From NCBI GenBank assembly GCA_937892655.1, contig CALBJC010000085.1, forward strand, positions 1 through 14,176: a stretch of DNA of 14,176 nucleotides. The letters are read 5' to 3'. Positions 1 to 6,630 of the stretch are shown here, in pieces. How positions within the stretch are numbered: the first letter of the stretch is position 1; each line of letters begins with the position of its first letter. The stretch comes from an uncultured Clostridia bacterium (lineage in GTDB: Bacteria > Bacillota > Clostridia > Oscillospirales > Ruminococcaceae). The notes beneath the pieces were generated by a model. It searched no databases, had not been told where the DNA came from, and worked only from the letters and a program-made list of their open reading frames with translations. A program made the position numbers and the translations under genes.

Positions 1-932
1 ATTATTATATCAAACTTATTGCTATGCGACAAAGCAAAGCCCGCTTTTTTCAAAAGCTCTGTGGTTTCAGCCAGAGATAGCTCTAAAGCGATCGCAAACG
101 CAATAGCAGTAGGCTTACTTGGGCGATAATTTATGTCACTTCTGATTTTAGAAAACAGCTTTCTGTCGATATTTGCCTTTTTATAGCATTCAGAATCTGT
201 CATACCCTTTTCATCGATTTTTCTCAGAAGCATCTGAGAAAAGCTCTCATCAAGCTCCTTTAACCTGTCATCAAGAGAATCGCAGACACTATTCTCCTGC
301 ATAGGCATACAGGCAAACGCTTGGTCAATATCGCTTGTCTTTGAGCATTTTGAGGCAAAAAGCCTTATACTTTTTGAACGGTCAGAGCGGTAATCATAGT
401 TTTCCTCAGCGTATCTGTCATCAATGAACTGCTTTATATCGCTATACAGCTTTGAGCCTATATCCAAAGACGCTTTATCGAAAATCACTATGTAGACATA
501 CATTTCATTTTCTAAAAGAAAATCGCTTATAGTATCAATAGCAACCTTTAAGGCTTTATCCTTAGGGTAACCGTAAACGCCCGACGAGATAAGAGAAAAT
601 GCGATAGTTTCTACTCCTTTTTCTTTTGCAAGCAAAAGCGAGTTTTTATAGCATGAGCGCAAAAGCGCTTCTTCACCGTTATTACCGCCCTGCCATACGG
701 GGCCTGCGGTATGGATAACGTATTTACAAGGAAGCTTATACCCTTTTGTAAGCTTTGCTTCACCCGTTTTACAGCCGCCAAGAGTTTTACATTCAGCCAA
801 GAGCTCACTCCCTGCTGCCTTATGGATAGCACCATCTACACCGCCACCGCCGAGCAGAGAATTGTTAGCGGCATTTACAATAGCATCAACGGACATTCTG
901 GTTATATCGTTTCTTACAAGTTCAAGTGGCAT
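1..932 (-). CDS. Macro-domain ADP-ribose hydrolase with C-terminal helical (HTH-like) domain, partial
   Basis: The reading frame is open from 932 to the left edge, giving 310 visible residues; the C-terminus lies outside the window. Residues 1-170 form a MacroD-type macro domain: NAANNSLLGGGGVDGAIH at 20-37, VIHTAGP at 72-78, and ISSGVYGYP at 115-123. These are the ADP-ribose-binding loops of O-acetyl-ADP-ribose deacetylases and mono-ADP-ribosyl hydrolases. Residues 171-225 are a polar linker. Residues 226-310 form a helical domain (DRKLFSKIR at 256-264, a conserved PSK, LLKKAGFALS at 293-302) resembling an XRE-like domain I recall from Firmicute proteins; its function is unknown to me. I chose ATG at 932 because AGGAGGTGG sits just upstream. 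An in-frame ATG at 950 coincides with the predicted transcript start and has no room for a ribosome site. It likely reverses ADP-ribosylation in the cytoplasm; the substrate is unknown. Confidence 0.88.
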   Translation of the reverse strand, partial: MPLELVRNDITRMSVDAIVNAANNSLLGGGGVDGAIHKAAGSELLAECKTLGGCKTGEAKLTKGYKLPCKYVIHTAGPVWQGGNNGEEALLRSCYKNSLLLAKEKGVETIAFSLISSGVYGYPKDKALKVAIDTISDFLLENEMYVYIVIFDKASLDIGSKLYSDIKQFIDDRYAEENYDYRSDRSKSIRLFASKCSKTSDIDQAFACMPMQENSVCDSLDDRLKELDESFSQMLLRKIDEKGMTDSECYKKANIDRKLFSKIRSDINYRPSKPTAIAFAIALELSLAETTELLKKAGFALSHSNKFDII

Positions 933-956
933 TTTACCACCTCCTGACATAATTTA

Positions 957-985
957 ATTATAGCACCAAAGCTTTGCTATTTCAA
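957..985 (-). promoter_or_regulatory. Promoter of the macro-domain gene
   Basis: TTGAAA (985-980), 17-base spacer, TATAAT (962-957), with TGC before the -10 (extended -10). The predicted start is near 950, about 18 bases upstream of the chosen ATG. It diverges from the MATE promoter. Pattern match only. Confidence 0.75.
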
Positions 986-1015
986 CTTTTTGTGATAATA
1001 TTTTCATTATTAAGG

Positions 1016-1045
1016 TTAGACTTTGTTTTTAAGGTATGATATAAT
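1016..1045 (+). promoter_or_regulatory. Promoter of the MATE gene
   Basis: Extended -10 TGA-TATAAT (1037-1045) with a weak -35 TTAGAC at 1016-1021, spacer 18. The predicted transcript start is near 1052, giving a leader of about 26 bases. The ribosome site AAAAGG (1065-1070) lies 7 bases before the ATG. Confidence 0.65.
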
Positions 1046-1077
1046 TACTACATAACATCATTTTAAAAGGTTTTATT

Positions 1078-2487
1078 ATGAAAAGAAAAATATTTGACTA
1101 TCCATGGCATTTAATGCCTACAATATTACTGCTTGCATGGCCTACGATGCTTGAACAGCTGATGCAGACGGCTGTTCAGTACATAGATACTGCGATGGTT
1201 GGCGCACTTGGCACAGAAGCTGTGGCGGCAGTTGGCTCTACAACTACTGTAAACTGGCTTATATCGAGTACGATTTCAGCTATCGGTATAGGCTTTCTGG
1301 CATTCATCTCAAAGGCATGCGGCGCAAAAGAAATTGAAAATGCAAAAAAAGCTTCAGCGCAGGCTGTACTTGCAGTAATTTTCTGCGGTATTTTATTTAC
1401 TGCTATAACCTTATCATTGAGCGGCATTGTGCCAACGCTTATGCAGGTTGAAAAGCATATACGGCCTCTGGCATCAAAATACTTCTTTATTGTGTATACC
1501 CCGATGCTCGCACGTGCGGCTACGATTATTTTCGGTACAGTGCTAAGGGCGGCGGGAGATACAAAAACGCCTATGAGAATTGGCGTTTTAGTAAATGTAA
1601 TAAACGTTATACTGAACTTTTTCCTTATCTACGATACAAGAAGCGTTACTCTGTTTTCACATAAAATTTATATATGGGGTGCAAATCTTGGCGTTGTAGG
1701 AGCGGCAATTGCAAGCGCTGTATCATTTTTAGTTGGCGGTATTTTAATTACTGTAGCAGTTATTAAGCACCCTCTTGTTTCACCTCGTGGGCAAAGGCTT
1801 ACACCTGACAGAGAAATTCTTCTGCCTTGTATAAAAGTAGCTCTGCCAAATGCTTTTCAGAGGTTTGGCACATCACTTGGCTATGTAGCATTTGCGGCTA
1901 TGATAAATTCACTCGGAGAGATAGCAACTGCTGCACATACAATAGCAAATACTGTAGAATCAGCATTTTATATCCCGGGCTACGGTATGCAGACAGCGGC
2001 TGCTACCCTTGCAGGAAACGCTCTTGGCGAAAAAGACGGAAAGAAGATTTCTGACCTATCAAAGATGATAATCCTGATAGAAACAGTTTTAATGATTATC
2101 TCAGGCGGGCTTTTGTTTATACTCGCCCCTCAGATGATGGGACTGTTTTCTGATGACAGTAAAGTTATAACGCTTGGCGTTACAGTTTTGAGAATGGTTG
2201 CACTTTCAGAGCCTTTCTTTGGAATTTCTATCATCATTGAAGGCATTATGCAGGGTATGGGCAAAACAGTTATGCCTTTTATTTCAAACATTATAGGTAT
2301 GTGGGTAATAAGAATTTTCGGTACATTTATCTGCACTCAGCTTTTAGGCTACGGGCTTGTTATGGCATGGGGCTGTATGATAATGCATAACATTATGCTA
2401 TTTATTGTATTTATGATTTACTATGTATCGGGAAGATTCAATCCGCTGAGAATTGAATACAAAAAAGTAAAGCGTATAAAGGGATAA
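1078..2487 (+). CDS. MATE family multidrug/cation antiporter
   Basis: A 469-residue inner-membrane protein of usual MATE length, with about twelve hydrophobic helices in two homologous halves. Family signatures are visible in the first half: YIDTAMVGALG at 35-45 and RAAGDTKTPM at 157-166. In the second half are AAHTIANTVESAFYIPG at 285-301 and GIMQGMGKTVMPF at 389-401. MATE proteins export organic cations or drugs in exchange for Na+ or H+; the substrate cannot be read from sequence. The gene has its own promoter and is monocistronic: divergent from the macro gene and convergent with the GNAT gene. Its last codons and stop form the left arm and loop of the terminator hairpin. It is a DinF/NorM-like family member; no subfamily is assigned. 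Confidence 0.93.
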   Translation: MKRKIFDYPWHLMPTILLLAWPTMLEQLMQTAVQYIDTAMVGALGTEAVAAVGSTTTVNWLISSTISAIGIGFLAFISKACGAKEIENAKKASAQAVLAVIFCGILFTAITLSLSGIVPTLMQVEKHIRPLASKYFFIVYTPMLARAATIIFGTVLRAAGDTKTPMRIGVLVNVINVILNFFLIYDTRSVTLFSHKIYIWGANLGVVGAAIASAVSFLVGGILITVAVIKHPLVSPRGQRLTPDREILLPCIKVALPNAFQRFGTSLGYVAFAAMINSLGEIATAAHTIANTVESAFYIPGYGMQTAAATLAGNALGEKDGKKISDLSKMIILIETVLMIISGGLLFILAPQMMGLFSDDSKVITLGVTVLRMVALSEPFFGISIIIEGIMQGMGKTVMPFISNIIGMWVIRIFGTFICTQLLGYGLVMAWGCMIMHNIMLFIVFMIYYVSGRFNPLRIEYKKVKRIKG

Positions 2488-2501
2488 CCCTTTATACGCT
2501 T
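2470..2501. terminator. Bidirectional terminator overlapping the MATE stop codon
   Basis: A perfect 14-bp stem, AAGCGTATAAAGGG (2470-2483) with CCCTTTATACGCTT (2488-2501), has loop ATAA that contains the MATE stop TAA. On the plus strand a T-rich GTTTGTT follows. On the minus strand the stem is followed by TTTTTT (bases 2466-2461), so it can also end the GNAT transcript, whose stop codon is at 2507. Confidence 0.88.
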
Positions 2502-2506
2502 GTTTG

Positions 2507-3490
2507 TTATCTGTTTATTCTCTCGTCTATTCTTCTTGCAAAAGAATATGTGTATGGTGTAAAATATTTGCTCCAAAAATTCAAAGCCGTAGGATTGAGA
2601 GTTTCGCAATCTACACCTAAGTATACTATGCCCTCTTTTTCAATTTCTGATAATATAAATGATAACAGCTGCTGAGATACATTCATACTACGATATTCTT
2701 CTAAAACAAATGCACCGCAGATATTTTTCATATTATCATGCGAGGTTATGTAGTTTTCGCCATTCTCACATACGGAAATAAAGCCTATAAGTTTTTCCTC
2801 ATAAAACGCTCCGTAAATGCACATATCTTCACGATGTGACCATTCTTCAAACCACTCTTCAAAATCATTATCATTATAATAAAATATCGGTGATGAAGAC
2901 AGATGCTGATGAAGCTTTTTCTGCAAAGGCTTTACAAGAATATGCTCGTTCATAGAGAGCTTTCTGTAAACTGCACTTATATCTGAGCTTTCAGGCTTTA
3001 TTTGACAAACTTCTCCTATGAAATCAGCACATCTTATGCCAAATCCATTTAGTATCAGGGCTTCAGACACACCATCATCTGCAAATCTGCAGATAGAACA
3101 GCTGAAAACTTCATCCTTTACAAAATCTTTTGCTACTTTTTCAAAGAGAATTGTTGCTACTCTTTCTCTGTTTTCAATCTCATAGGAAAATGCGTTTGCA
3201 CCGAGAGGTGAAAAAACACCCGCTACATCACCAAAAAAGCCATCCCACGGGCCTGCAAATGCAATATACCCCACCATTTCATCGTTAAAGATTGCTACCT
3301 TGCCATATTTCATACCGCTTACCCAATGCAGCATTCCTTTGAGCCTATCCTCAACATCACATGGCAATGCAGGGGTTTTGTTTCTTTGTTTTTCAAGCTC
3401 GCAAAGAGCAAGCTTGAGCGCTTTTTCAACGTGCTTTTCTTCAAAGTTTTCAAAGCGCAAATCGTTGATTGAAATTTTTCTTTTTTCCAT
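2507..3490 (-). CDS. Tandem GNAT-family N-acetyltransferase
   Basis: A 327-residue cytoplasmic protein made of two GNAT-like halves. The N-terminal half (about 8-160) includes GKVAIFNDEMVGYIAFAGP at 63-81, a typical beta2-beta3 hairpin. The C-terminal half (about 180-320) includes MCIYGAFYEEKLIGFISV at 223-240. It also has an acetyl-CoA-loop segment, VLEEYRSMNVSQQLL at 262-276, then NPTALNFWSKYFTPYTYSFAR at 299-319. The usual R/Q-x-x-G-x-G/A loop is degenerate (RSMNVS), so catalysis is not assured. The ATG at 3490 follows GTGAGG (3503-3498) at 7 bases. GNATs transfer acetyl from acetyl-CoA to amines, proteins or drugs; the substrate is not identifiable. The gene sits alone behind an attenuator-like leader (3498-3752), which suggests inducible expression, possibly by a translation inhibitor (inference). 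Confidence 0.82.
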   Translation of the reverse strand: MEKRKISINDLRFENFEEKHVEKALKLALCELEKQRNKTPALPCDVEDRLKGMLHWVSGMKYGKVAIFNDEMVGYIAFAGPWDGFFGDVAGVFSPLGANAFSYEIENRERVATILFEKVAKDFVKDEVFSCSICRFADDGVSEALILNGFGIRCADFIGEVCQIKPESSDISAVYRKLSMNEHILVKPLQKKLHQHLSSSPIFYYNDNDFEEWFEEWSHREDMCIYGAFYEEKLIGFISVCENGENYITSHDNMKNICGAFVLEEYRSMNVSQQLLSFILSEIEKEGIVYLGVDCETLNPTALNFWSKYFTPYTYSFARRIDERINR

Positions 3491-3518
3491 TTTTTAGCCT
3501 CACTTTTGTAGTTTTGTT

Positions 3519-3635
3519 GTGAGCAAAACTACCTCGTTCAAGGCATTTTCGGGCGCAAAAAAGCCGCAGCAAAAACTACTGCGGCAAAGCGTTTGAATAA
3601 CAAAGCTATTGTAATACCGAGGTAATTTTGCTCAC
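3519..3635. repeat. 18-bp inverted repeat enclosing a terminator hairpin
   Basis: The arms are GTGAGCAAAACTACCTCG at 3519-3536 and CGAGGTAATTTTGCTCAC at 3618-3635, identical as inverted repeats except at one position. They bracket 81 bases holding further short nested pairings (TTCAA/TTGAA, GCCGCAG/CTGCGGC). A small mobile element is the alternative reading, but no flanking target duplication is visible. Confidence 0.85.
3557..3585 (-). terminator. Intrinsic terminator inside the GNAT leader
   Basis: On the minus strand GCCGCAG (3585-3579), loop of 9, CTGCGGC (3569-3563), then TTTTTT (3562-3557). It would stop the GNAT leader transcript 67 bases before the GNAT start codon, and would also stop readthrough from the upstream glycosidase/aldolase unit. 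The loop and right arm resemble the S3 arm, so the leader S2 segment could partly pair here too. Confidence 0.85.
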
Positions 3636-3665
3636 TAAATTATGAATTGATCTAAAACAGGTCAT
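3606..3665 (-). CDS. Putative 19-residue leader peptide
   Basis: The ORF reads MTCFRSIHNLVSKITSVLQ and stops with TAG. ATG at 3665 is preceded by AGTGAGG (3680-3674) at 8 bases, nearly the same ribosome site as that of the GNAT gene downstream. A near-consensus promoter starts the transcript about 52 bases upstream. Codons 11-16 (V S K I T S) coincide with one arm of the 18-bp inverted repeat. No run of a single amino acid is present, so an amino-acid-biosynthesis attenuator is unlikely. A regulatory, stalling-sensitive peptide is the better guess. Its length is too short for coding statistics, so translation is inferred only from ribosome site and context. Confidence 0.6.
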   Translation of the reverse strand: MTCFRSIHNLVSKITSVLQ

Positions 3666-3723
3666 CTTAATTACCTCACTTTCATTGTCTGAATTTGTAA
3701 GACAAAAGCCTTACGACATATTC

Positions 3724-3752
3724 AATATATCACAACTTTATCGTTTTGTCAA
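3724..3752 (-). promoter_or_regulatory. Strong promoter of the GNAT leader
   Basis: TTGACA (3752-3747), 17-base spacer, TATATT (3729-3724), with TGA in front of the -10. This is the consensus -35 and it lies 6 bases past the upstream gene's stop codon. The predicted transcript start is near 3717. A promoter this strong followed by a terminator fits an attenuation-controlled gene. Confidence 0.82.
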
Positions 3753-3758
3753 CAAGCT

Positions 3759-4784
3759 TTACAGAAGCTCAATAAGCGCCTTAACATCCTCAGGCTTTGT
3801 TGACCATGAGGTTACAAAGCGGATTACTGTATTTTCATCATCATACTTTTCCCATCGGCTGTAGGTTACCTTATCCTTTAACTCCTCGAGCTTTTTGTTT
3901 GGCATAATGATAAAAATCTGATTTGTCGGTGAATTTATAAAGAAGCGGTAGCCCTTGAGCGCCAAAGCCTCTTTGAGAGTATTGGCAGTTTTTATTGCAT
4001 TCTTTGAGATTTCAAGGTATGTATTGTCGGTAAAGAGAGCGTCAAACTGCACACCTGCCAGTCTGCCTTTTGCAAGCATAGCGCCATTGAGCTTGATCTG
4101 AGTGAGAAAATGCTCAGGGGTATTATTCTTTGTAAATACTACCGCCTCACCGCAAAGAGTTCCTACCTTTGTACCGCCGATGTAGAAAACATCTGTATAC
4201 TTTGCGATATCTGCAAGGGTTACATCAGTATCATCTGCCATAACGCCATACCCTAAACGCGCACCATCCAAAAACAGCGGAATATTATATTCATTACAGA
4301 TATTATAAAGGCTTTCAAGCTCTGATTTTGTATAGAGAGTACCATATTCTGTAGGGTGAGAAATATATACCATACCAGGATATACCATATGCTCACGGCT
4401 ATCGTCAGCAAAGTAGGTTTCAAGATAAGCAGTCAGGTCATCAGTGGCAATCTTGCCGTTCTGATGCTTTATTGCCATTACCTTATGGCCGCTGCTTTCA
4501 ATAGCTCCGCCCTCGTGGAGATTTATGTGACCTGTGTCGGCAGAGATAACGCCCTGATACGGCTTTAATAAAGATGAGATAACAACCTTATTTGTCTGAG
4601 TTCCGCCTACAAGAAAATGAATGTCGGCCTGTGGGCAGTCTATTGCCTTTTTGATTTTTTCTCTGGCGCTTATGGAATACTTATCATCGCCGTATGGGGC
4701 TGTGTATTCATTATTTGTTGAGATAAGCGCCTTCAAAACCTGCTCGCAGGCACCGTTTGAGTAGTCATTCTGAAAATAAAGCAT
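3759..4784 (-). CDS. Threonine aldolase / beta-eliminating lyase family PLP enzyme
   Basis: A 341-residue cytoplasmic fold-type-I PLP enzyme. The landmarks match low-specificity L-threonine aldolases: FQNDYSNGA at 4-12 (substrate loop), GGTQTNK at 60-66 (phosphate region), and SADTGHINLHEGGAIE at 81-96 with the ring-stacking His86. FLDGARLG at 171-178 carries Asp173 for the pyridine nitrogen, and YIGGTKVGTLCG at 201-212 carries the Schiff-base Lys206. The family cleaves L-threonine or L-allo-threonine to glycine and acetaldehyde; some members act on other beta-hydroxy amino acids. The ATG at 4784 follows AAGGAGA (4798-4792), which overlaps the stop codon region of the glycosidase gene upstream. 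The two are therefore co-transcribed. No functional link between them is obvious. Confidence 0.9.
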   Translation of the reverse strand: MLYFQNDYSNGACEQVLKALISTNNEYTAPYGDDKYSISAREKIKKAIDCPQADIHFLVGGTQTNKVVISSLLKPYQGVISADTGHINLHEGGAIESSGHKVMAIKHQNGKIATDDLTAYLETYFADDSREHMVYPGMVYISHPTEYGTLYTKSELESLYNICNEYNIPLFLDGARLGYGVMADDTDVTLADIAKYTDVFYIGGTKVGTLCGEAVVFTKNNTPEHFLTQIKLNGAMLAKGRLAGVQFDALFTDNTYLEISKNAIKTANTLKEALALKGYRFFINSPTNQIFIIMPNKKLEELKDKVTYSRWEKYDDENTVIRFVTSWSTKPEDVKALIELL

Positions 4785-4799
4785 TTTAAATTCTCCTTT

Positions 4800-6485
4800 T
4801 TAATTCAAGCTTTCTTCAAACGCTCTGTAAAGCATCTGATTTATATTATACATTTTGTGTTTATCAACCTTTAAAACCTGTCTGTCATAGGTTAAAAGTC
4901 CGTTTGTTTCATCCTCAACATCGCTTACCTGGGTATAAATTGCACCCTGCAAGCCATTTTTTACAGACTCTTTAACCTCGTTTTCATAAAGCTCAAAAAG
5001 TGCTTGCTGAAACTTCTGATTATCATCAAAAAAGCGGTAGCTGTAGGTTTTATCGGGGTTGAAGGAATGATCTGATGCCTTGTAGGAATATCCGCCGAAT
5101 TCTGAGAGGATAAGCGGGCGGGTATCCTTTTTAAGTTTTAGTTTTCTAAAATAGATGTGTTCACTTTTAACATCGCTCTTTTTTGTAAAAAACCAGCCTG
5201 ATGTTGTATCAAATACGCGGGTATTATCATAAGACTTGAAAAGCGTATACATCTTATCAGCCTCAAACTGCCCCCAGCCTTCGTTAAAGATTGTATAGTA
5301 GATAACGCTTGGGTGATTATACAGATTATCAAGCATTTTTTTATTCATCAGAATAAAATTATCTTTACGCTTTTTTGAGGCAAAATGGGTTATTCCCTTT
5401 TTAAGCCCTATTGTTGGCAGAGCTGTATCAATCAAAAAATTATACCCACCGCTGTTTACAAAATCCTGAAATACAAACATACCAAGCTTATCGCAGTAAT
5501 AATAAAAAAGCTGAGGTTCTATCTTGATATGCTTTCTTAATGTGTTAAAGCCACATTCCTTCATAGCTTTTATATCATACTCATAGCCCTGCGGGGTTGC
5601 GGGAGTATAGATACCGTCAGAGTAATAGCCCTGATCTAAAAGGCCATTGAAAAAGTATGGCATATCATTTATTAAAATCTTATCGCCCAGGATTTTTATA
5701 TCACGCAACGCAAAGTATGACGACACCTTATCGTTACCACTTTTTATATCAAAATAGTAGAGCTTCGGGTTGTTTGGCGACCAGAAGACTGCATTTTCTA
5801 CTGAAAATGTTACAGTTTTACCACAAAACTCAATAATTTTATCGTCACAGCTAAAAACCTTTTTATCCTCACCGCCCTCTATGATGAGAGTTACGTTTTC
5901 GTTATCGCAAACTGCCTTTATTGAAGTAATGGCGTTTTTCGGGACACTCTCTAACCATACTGTCTGCCATATGCCGCTGACGGGAGTATACCACATTCCG
6001 CCGCGCTTGACTTTCTGTTTACCGTAAGGGAGCGTTTTATCAAGATTATCGACAGCTTCGACCCTTATACTGTTTTTGCCTTCTTTTATAAACTCTGATA
6101 TATCAAATGAAAAAGGCAGATAACCTCCGTAATTTTCACCTACAAGGTTTTCATTTATAAAAACCTTTGCATACTGATCACAAGCGCCTATATGCAAAAT
6201 AGTTCTGTCAGATAAAAAACCGTTTTCAATCTCAAATTCACGCTGATAAATGAGAATATCGCCTTTTTTCACATCTCGCTCAACGCCTGACAGCCTTGAC
6301 TCAACGCAGAATGGCACTAAGATTTTACCGTTATACTTTATTTCATTTTTATTCTTTATCTGAAAATCCCAACTCCCGTTTAAATTGAGATATGACTCAC
6401 GCACAAGCTGCGGTCTTGGATATTCCGACCACGGGATATCGGGCATATTATTTTCAAACGGTGTAAAGAGCTTTTTATTTAACAT
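4800..6485 (-). CDS. Glycoside hydrolase family 2 enzyme, short cytoplasmic form
   Basis: About 561 residues, with three GH2 modules. The N-terminal sugar-binding jelly roll is about 20-185 (RPQLVRESYLNLNGSWDF, then GGMWYTPVSGIWQTVWLE). An immunoglobulin-like domain spans about 186-275, and a TIM barrel runs to the end. The barrel carries NEGWGQ (acid/base Glu402) and LILSEFGG (nucleophile Glu462). There is no signal peptide, so it acts on imported oligosaccharides. It retains anomeric configuration; whether it is a beta-galactosidase, glucuronidase or mannosidase cannot be decided. I prefer ATG at 6485. ATG 6503 lacks a ribosome site, and a TTG start at 6518 would lie at or before the predicted transcript start. 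No clear Shine-Dalgarno supports 6485 either, so the start is uncertain. It is first in a unit with the aldolase. Confidence 0.88.
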   Translation of the reverse strand: MLNKKLFTPFENNMPDIPWSEYPRPQLVRESYLNLNGSWDFQIKNKNEIKYNGKILVPFCVESRLSGVERDVKKGDILIYQREFEIENGFLSDRTILHIGACDQYAKVFINENLVGENYGGYLPFSFDISEFIKEGKNSIRVEAVDNLDKTLPYGKQKVKRGGMWYTPVSGIWQTVWLESVPKNAITSIKAVCDNENVTLIIEGGEDKKVFSCDDKIIEFCGKTVTFSVENAVFWSPNNPKLYYFDIKSGNDKVSSYFALRDIKILGDKILINDMPYFFNGLLDQGYYSDGIYTPATPQGYEYDIKAMKECGFNTLRKHIKIEPQLFYYYCDKLGMFVFQDFVNSGGYNFLIDTALPTIGLKKGITHFASKKRKDNFILMNKKMLDNLYNHPSVIYYTIFNEGWGQFEADKMYTLFKSYDNTRVFDTTSGWFFTKKSDVKSEHIYFRKLKLKKDTRPLILSEFGGYSYKASDHSFNPDKTYSYRFFDDNQKFQQALFELYENEVKESVKNGLQGAIYTQVSDVEDETNGLLTYDRQVLKVDKHKMYNINQMLYRAFEESLN

Positions 6486-6520
6486 TATAAACCACTTTTC
6501 CATATTGATTTTACACAATT

Positions 6521-6549
6521 ATTCTACCACATTTTTGGTATTATGAAAA
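6521..6549 (-). promoter_or_regulatory. Promoter of the GH2 gene
   Basis: TTTTCA (6549-6544), 17-base spacer, TAGAAT (6526-6521), with TGG before the -10. The predicted start is near 6514. It is divergent from the aquaporin promoter, with about 12 bases between the two -35 boxes, so a shared regulator is possible. Confidence 0.55.
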
Positions 6550-6560
6550 GGGTAAACTGA

Positions 6561-6589
6561 TTGAATTTTGTAAATTTATATGCTATACT
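6561..6589 (+). promoter_or_regulatory. Promoter of the aquaporin gene
   Basis: TTGAAT (6561-6566), 17-base spacer, TATACT (6584-6589), with TGC before the -10. The predicted start is near 6596, giving a leader of about 35 bases that carries GGAGG at 6619-6623. Confidence 0.78.
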
Positions 6590-6630
6590 TATTTTATAAA
6601 TAGCTTTTGCTAAAAATTGGAGGTTTTATT

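Larger units (their letters stand above)
3498..3717 (-). promoter_or_regulatory. Candidate leader-peptide attenuator upstream of the GNAT gene
   Basis: The leader RNA would run from about 3717 to the GNAT ribosome site. In transcript order it holds: a ribosome site (GTGAGG 3679-3674), a 19-codon ORF (3665-3606), an intrinsic terminator (3585-3557), and a distal hairpin (3532-3508) just before the GNAT ribosome site. Four segments can pair alternatively. S1 GAGGTAATT (3677-3669) pairs with S2 AATTACCTC (3627-3619). The longer S2 arm (3635-3618) pairs with S3 (3536-3519) over 18 bases with one wobble. S3 bases GTAGTTTTG (3532-3524) pair with S4 CAAAACTAC (3516-3508). S2 lies inside the leader ORF, so ribosome position would decide which fold forms. 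The direction of control is not settled from sequence. Confidence 0.62.

Noticed and set aside
711..947. A 78-codon plus-strand ORF opposite the macro gene.
   Set aside because: It lies entirely antisense to the macro domain, whose motifs are unmistakable; no ribosome site of its own is evident.
3519..3635. The 18-bp inverted repeat as a MITE or transposon remnant.
   Set aside because: No target-site duplication flanks it, and one arm lies within a leader ORF with its own promoter and ribosome site. Regulatory RNA explains more. A genome search for other copies would settle it.
3606..3665. Leader ORF as an amino-acid-sensing attenuator peptide.
   Set aside because: No repeated codon for one amino acid is present, and the downstream gene is not biosynthetic.
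6486..6518. N-terminal extension of the GH2 protein from TTG at 6518.
   Set aside because: The TTG falls at or before the predicted transcript start, and the added residues do not look like the GH2 N-terminus.
6607..6630. Aquaporin start at TTG 6607.
   Set aside because: GGAGG lies inside that extension at the right distance from ATG 6631, and MIP proteins begin close to the YVAEFIGT helix.
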